The notes below the pieces were generated by a model, which did no database searches, was not told the DNA's origin, and worked only from the letters and a program-made list of their open reading frames with translations. From CAIOZW01 sp049317725 (GTDB lineage: Bacteria > Acidobacteriota > Blastocatellia > RBC074), in the NCBI GenBank assembly GCA_049317725.1, contig JBMOHS010000051.1:1-22116 (forward strand): a stretch of 22,116 nucleotides of DNA, written 5' to 3'. Below, in pieces: positions 21,764 to 22,116 of the stretch; positions within the stretch are counted from its first letter, which is position 1; the number at the start of each line of letters is the position of its first letter. The translations under genes and the position numbers were made by a program.

Positions 21764-22116
21764 ATGGCCTCGCTGGCGTGGCGAAATCTGTTTCACGATC
21801 GGGTTCGGCTGGTGGTGACTTTGGTGGGGATCGTCTTTTCGGTCGTCCTGACCTCGATCCAGTTTGGGCTCTTTCTCGGCTTTGTCAGTGCCACTTCGGA
21901 TCTGATCGAGCGGTCGAACGCCGATCTCTGGGTAATCTCAAAAGGGGTCGTCAACCTCGAGAGTGGGATCGCTTTCAGCGAGCGGAAGTACTACCAGACC
22001 CTCGGGATTGCCGGAGTGGCCGATGCGCGTCGTCAGACGGTCAGCTTCTCGACGTGGAAGAAGCCGGATGGGGCGGAAGAGTCGATCATGCTCGTTGGTA
22101 CCGAGGTCGAGGGAGG
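21764..22116 (+). CDS. DevC-like ABC exporter permease, N-terminal part
   Basis: The first 117 codons of a membrane permease; the gene runs off the right edge. It begins MASLAWRNLFHDRVRLVV, followed by a transmembrane helix (about residues 15-42, TLVGIVFSVVLTSIQFGLF), then an extracytoplasmic part with TSDLIERSNADLWVISKGVVNLESG. This pattern is typical of DevC/FtsX-type permeases of DevBCA and MacB-like exporters, which move lipids or drugs out with a periplasmic adaptor and an ATPase. The ATG at 21764 has GGGAGGG six bases upstream. The adaptor (DevB-like) is not upstream, as it would be in cyanobacterial devBCA, so the ATPase and adaptor are expected beyond the window. Confidence 0.8.
   Translation, partial: MASLAWRNLFHDRVRLVVTLVGIVFSVVLTSIQFGLFLGFVSATSDLIERSNADLWVISKGVVNLESGIAFSERKYYQTLGIAGVADARRQTVSFSTWKKPDGAEESIMLVGTEVEG

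Overview
The window is a GC-rich bacterial chromosomal segment with compact genes, clear purine-rich ribosome binding sites and many Sec or Tat export signals. The gene content points to a free-living Gram-negative heterotroph. The DUF1592/DUF1552 pair, a 3-keto-disaccharide hydrolase (DUF1080), several S9 peptidases, and LemA with a TPM-domain protein are together typical of Acidobacteriota, and less so of Planctomycetota or Verrucomicrobiota. I favour Acidobacteriota at moderate to low confidence. No rRNA, tRNA, CRISPR array or intact transposon is visible.

Layout, left to right. (1) Positions 1-106 hold the start of a HEPN-type nucleotidyltransferase partner gene on the minus strand, followed by a small non-coding repeat island. 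(2) Positions 328-4963 hold a minus-strand operon: TPM-domain protein, degenerate nucleotidyltransferase-like protein, LemA, then a secreted prolyl oligopeptidase. It appears to be read from a promoter at about 5069-5097 that overlaps a near-perfect promoter facing the other way. (3) About 900 bases follow with no convincing gene. (4) On the plus strand come a secreted MltD-like lytic transglycosylase with LysM repeats, two stem-loops acting as terminators, and comM. (5) Positions 9663-16520 hold a minus-strand hydrolase cluster: an esterase/SMP-30 fusion, a DUF1080 protein, dUTPase, a PHB-depolymerase-like esterase and an S9C-type peptidase. (6) Positions 16521-17069 are a second non-coding repeat island. 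(7) Positions 17070-20953 hold the DUF1592-DUF1552 pair on the minus strand. (8) A divergent TetR-family regulator and the start of a DevC-like ABC permease close the window.

How the genes fit together: most products act outside the cytoplasm. They include two families of peptidase, two esterase-like proteins, a glycosidase-like protein, a c-type haem protein with its Tat-exported partner, and a wall-cleaving enzyme. This suggests scavenging of complex organic matter. ComM (DNA uptake and recombination) and dUTPase are the cytoplasmic housekeeping members. Tight coupling (ATGA and GTGA overlaps, a shared CTAG at convergent stops) shows dense packing.

The least expected signals are non-coding. 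There are three arrays of a heptamer (CCCTCGY, or its complement), two of which start exactly at a stop codon. A 28-33 nt motif made of three GCGAAGRC-like octamers occurs four times in the same two islands. Two overlapping, opposed sigma-70-type promoters face a gene-free stretch. The conserved-looking LemA/TPM/nucleotidyltransferase-like neighbourhood is the best candidate for an under-described protein system.
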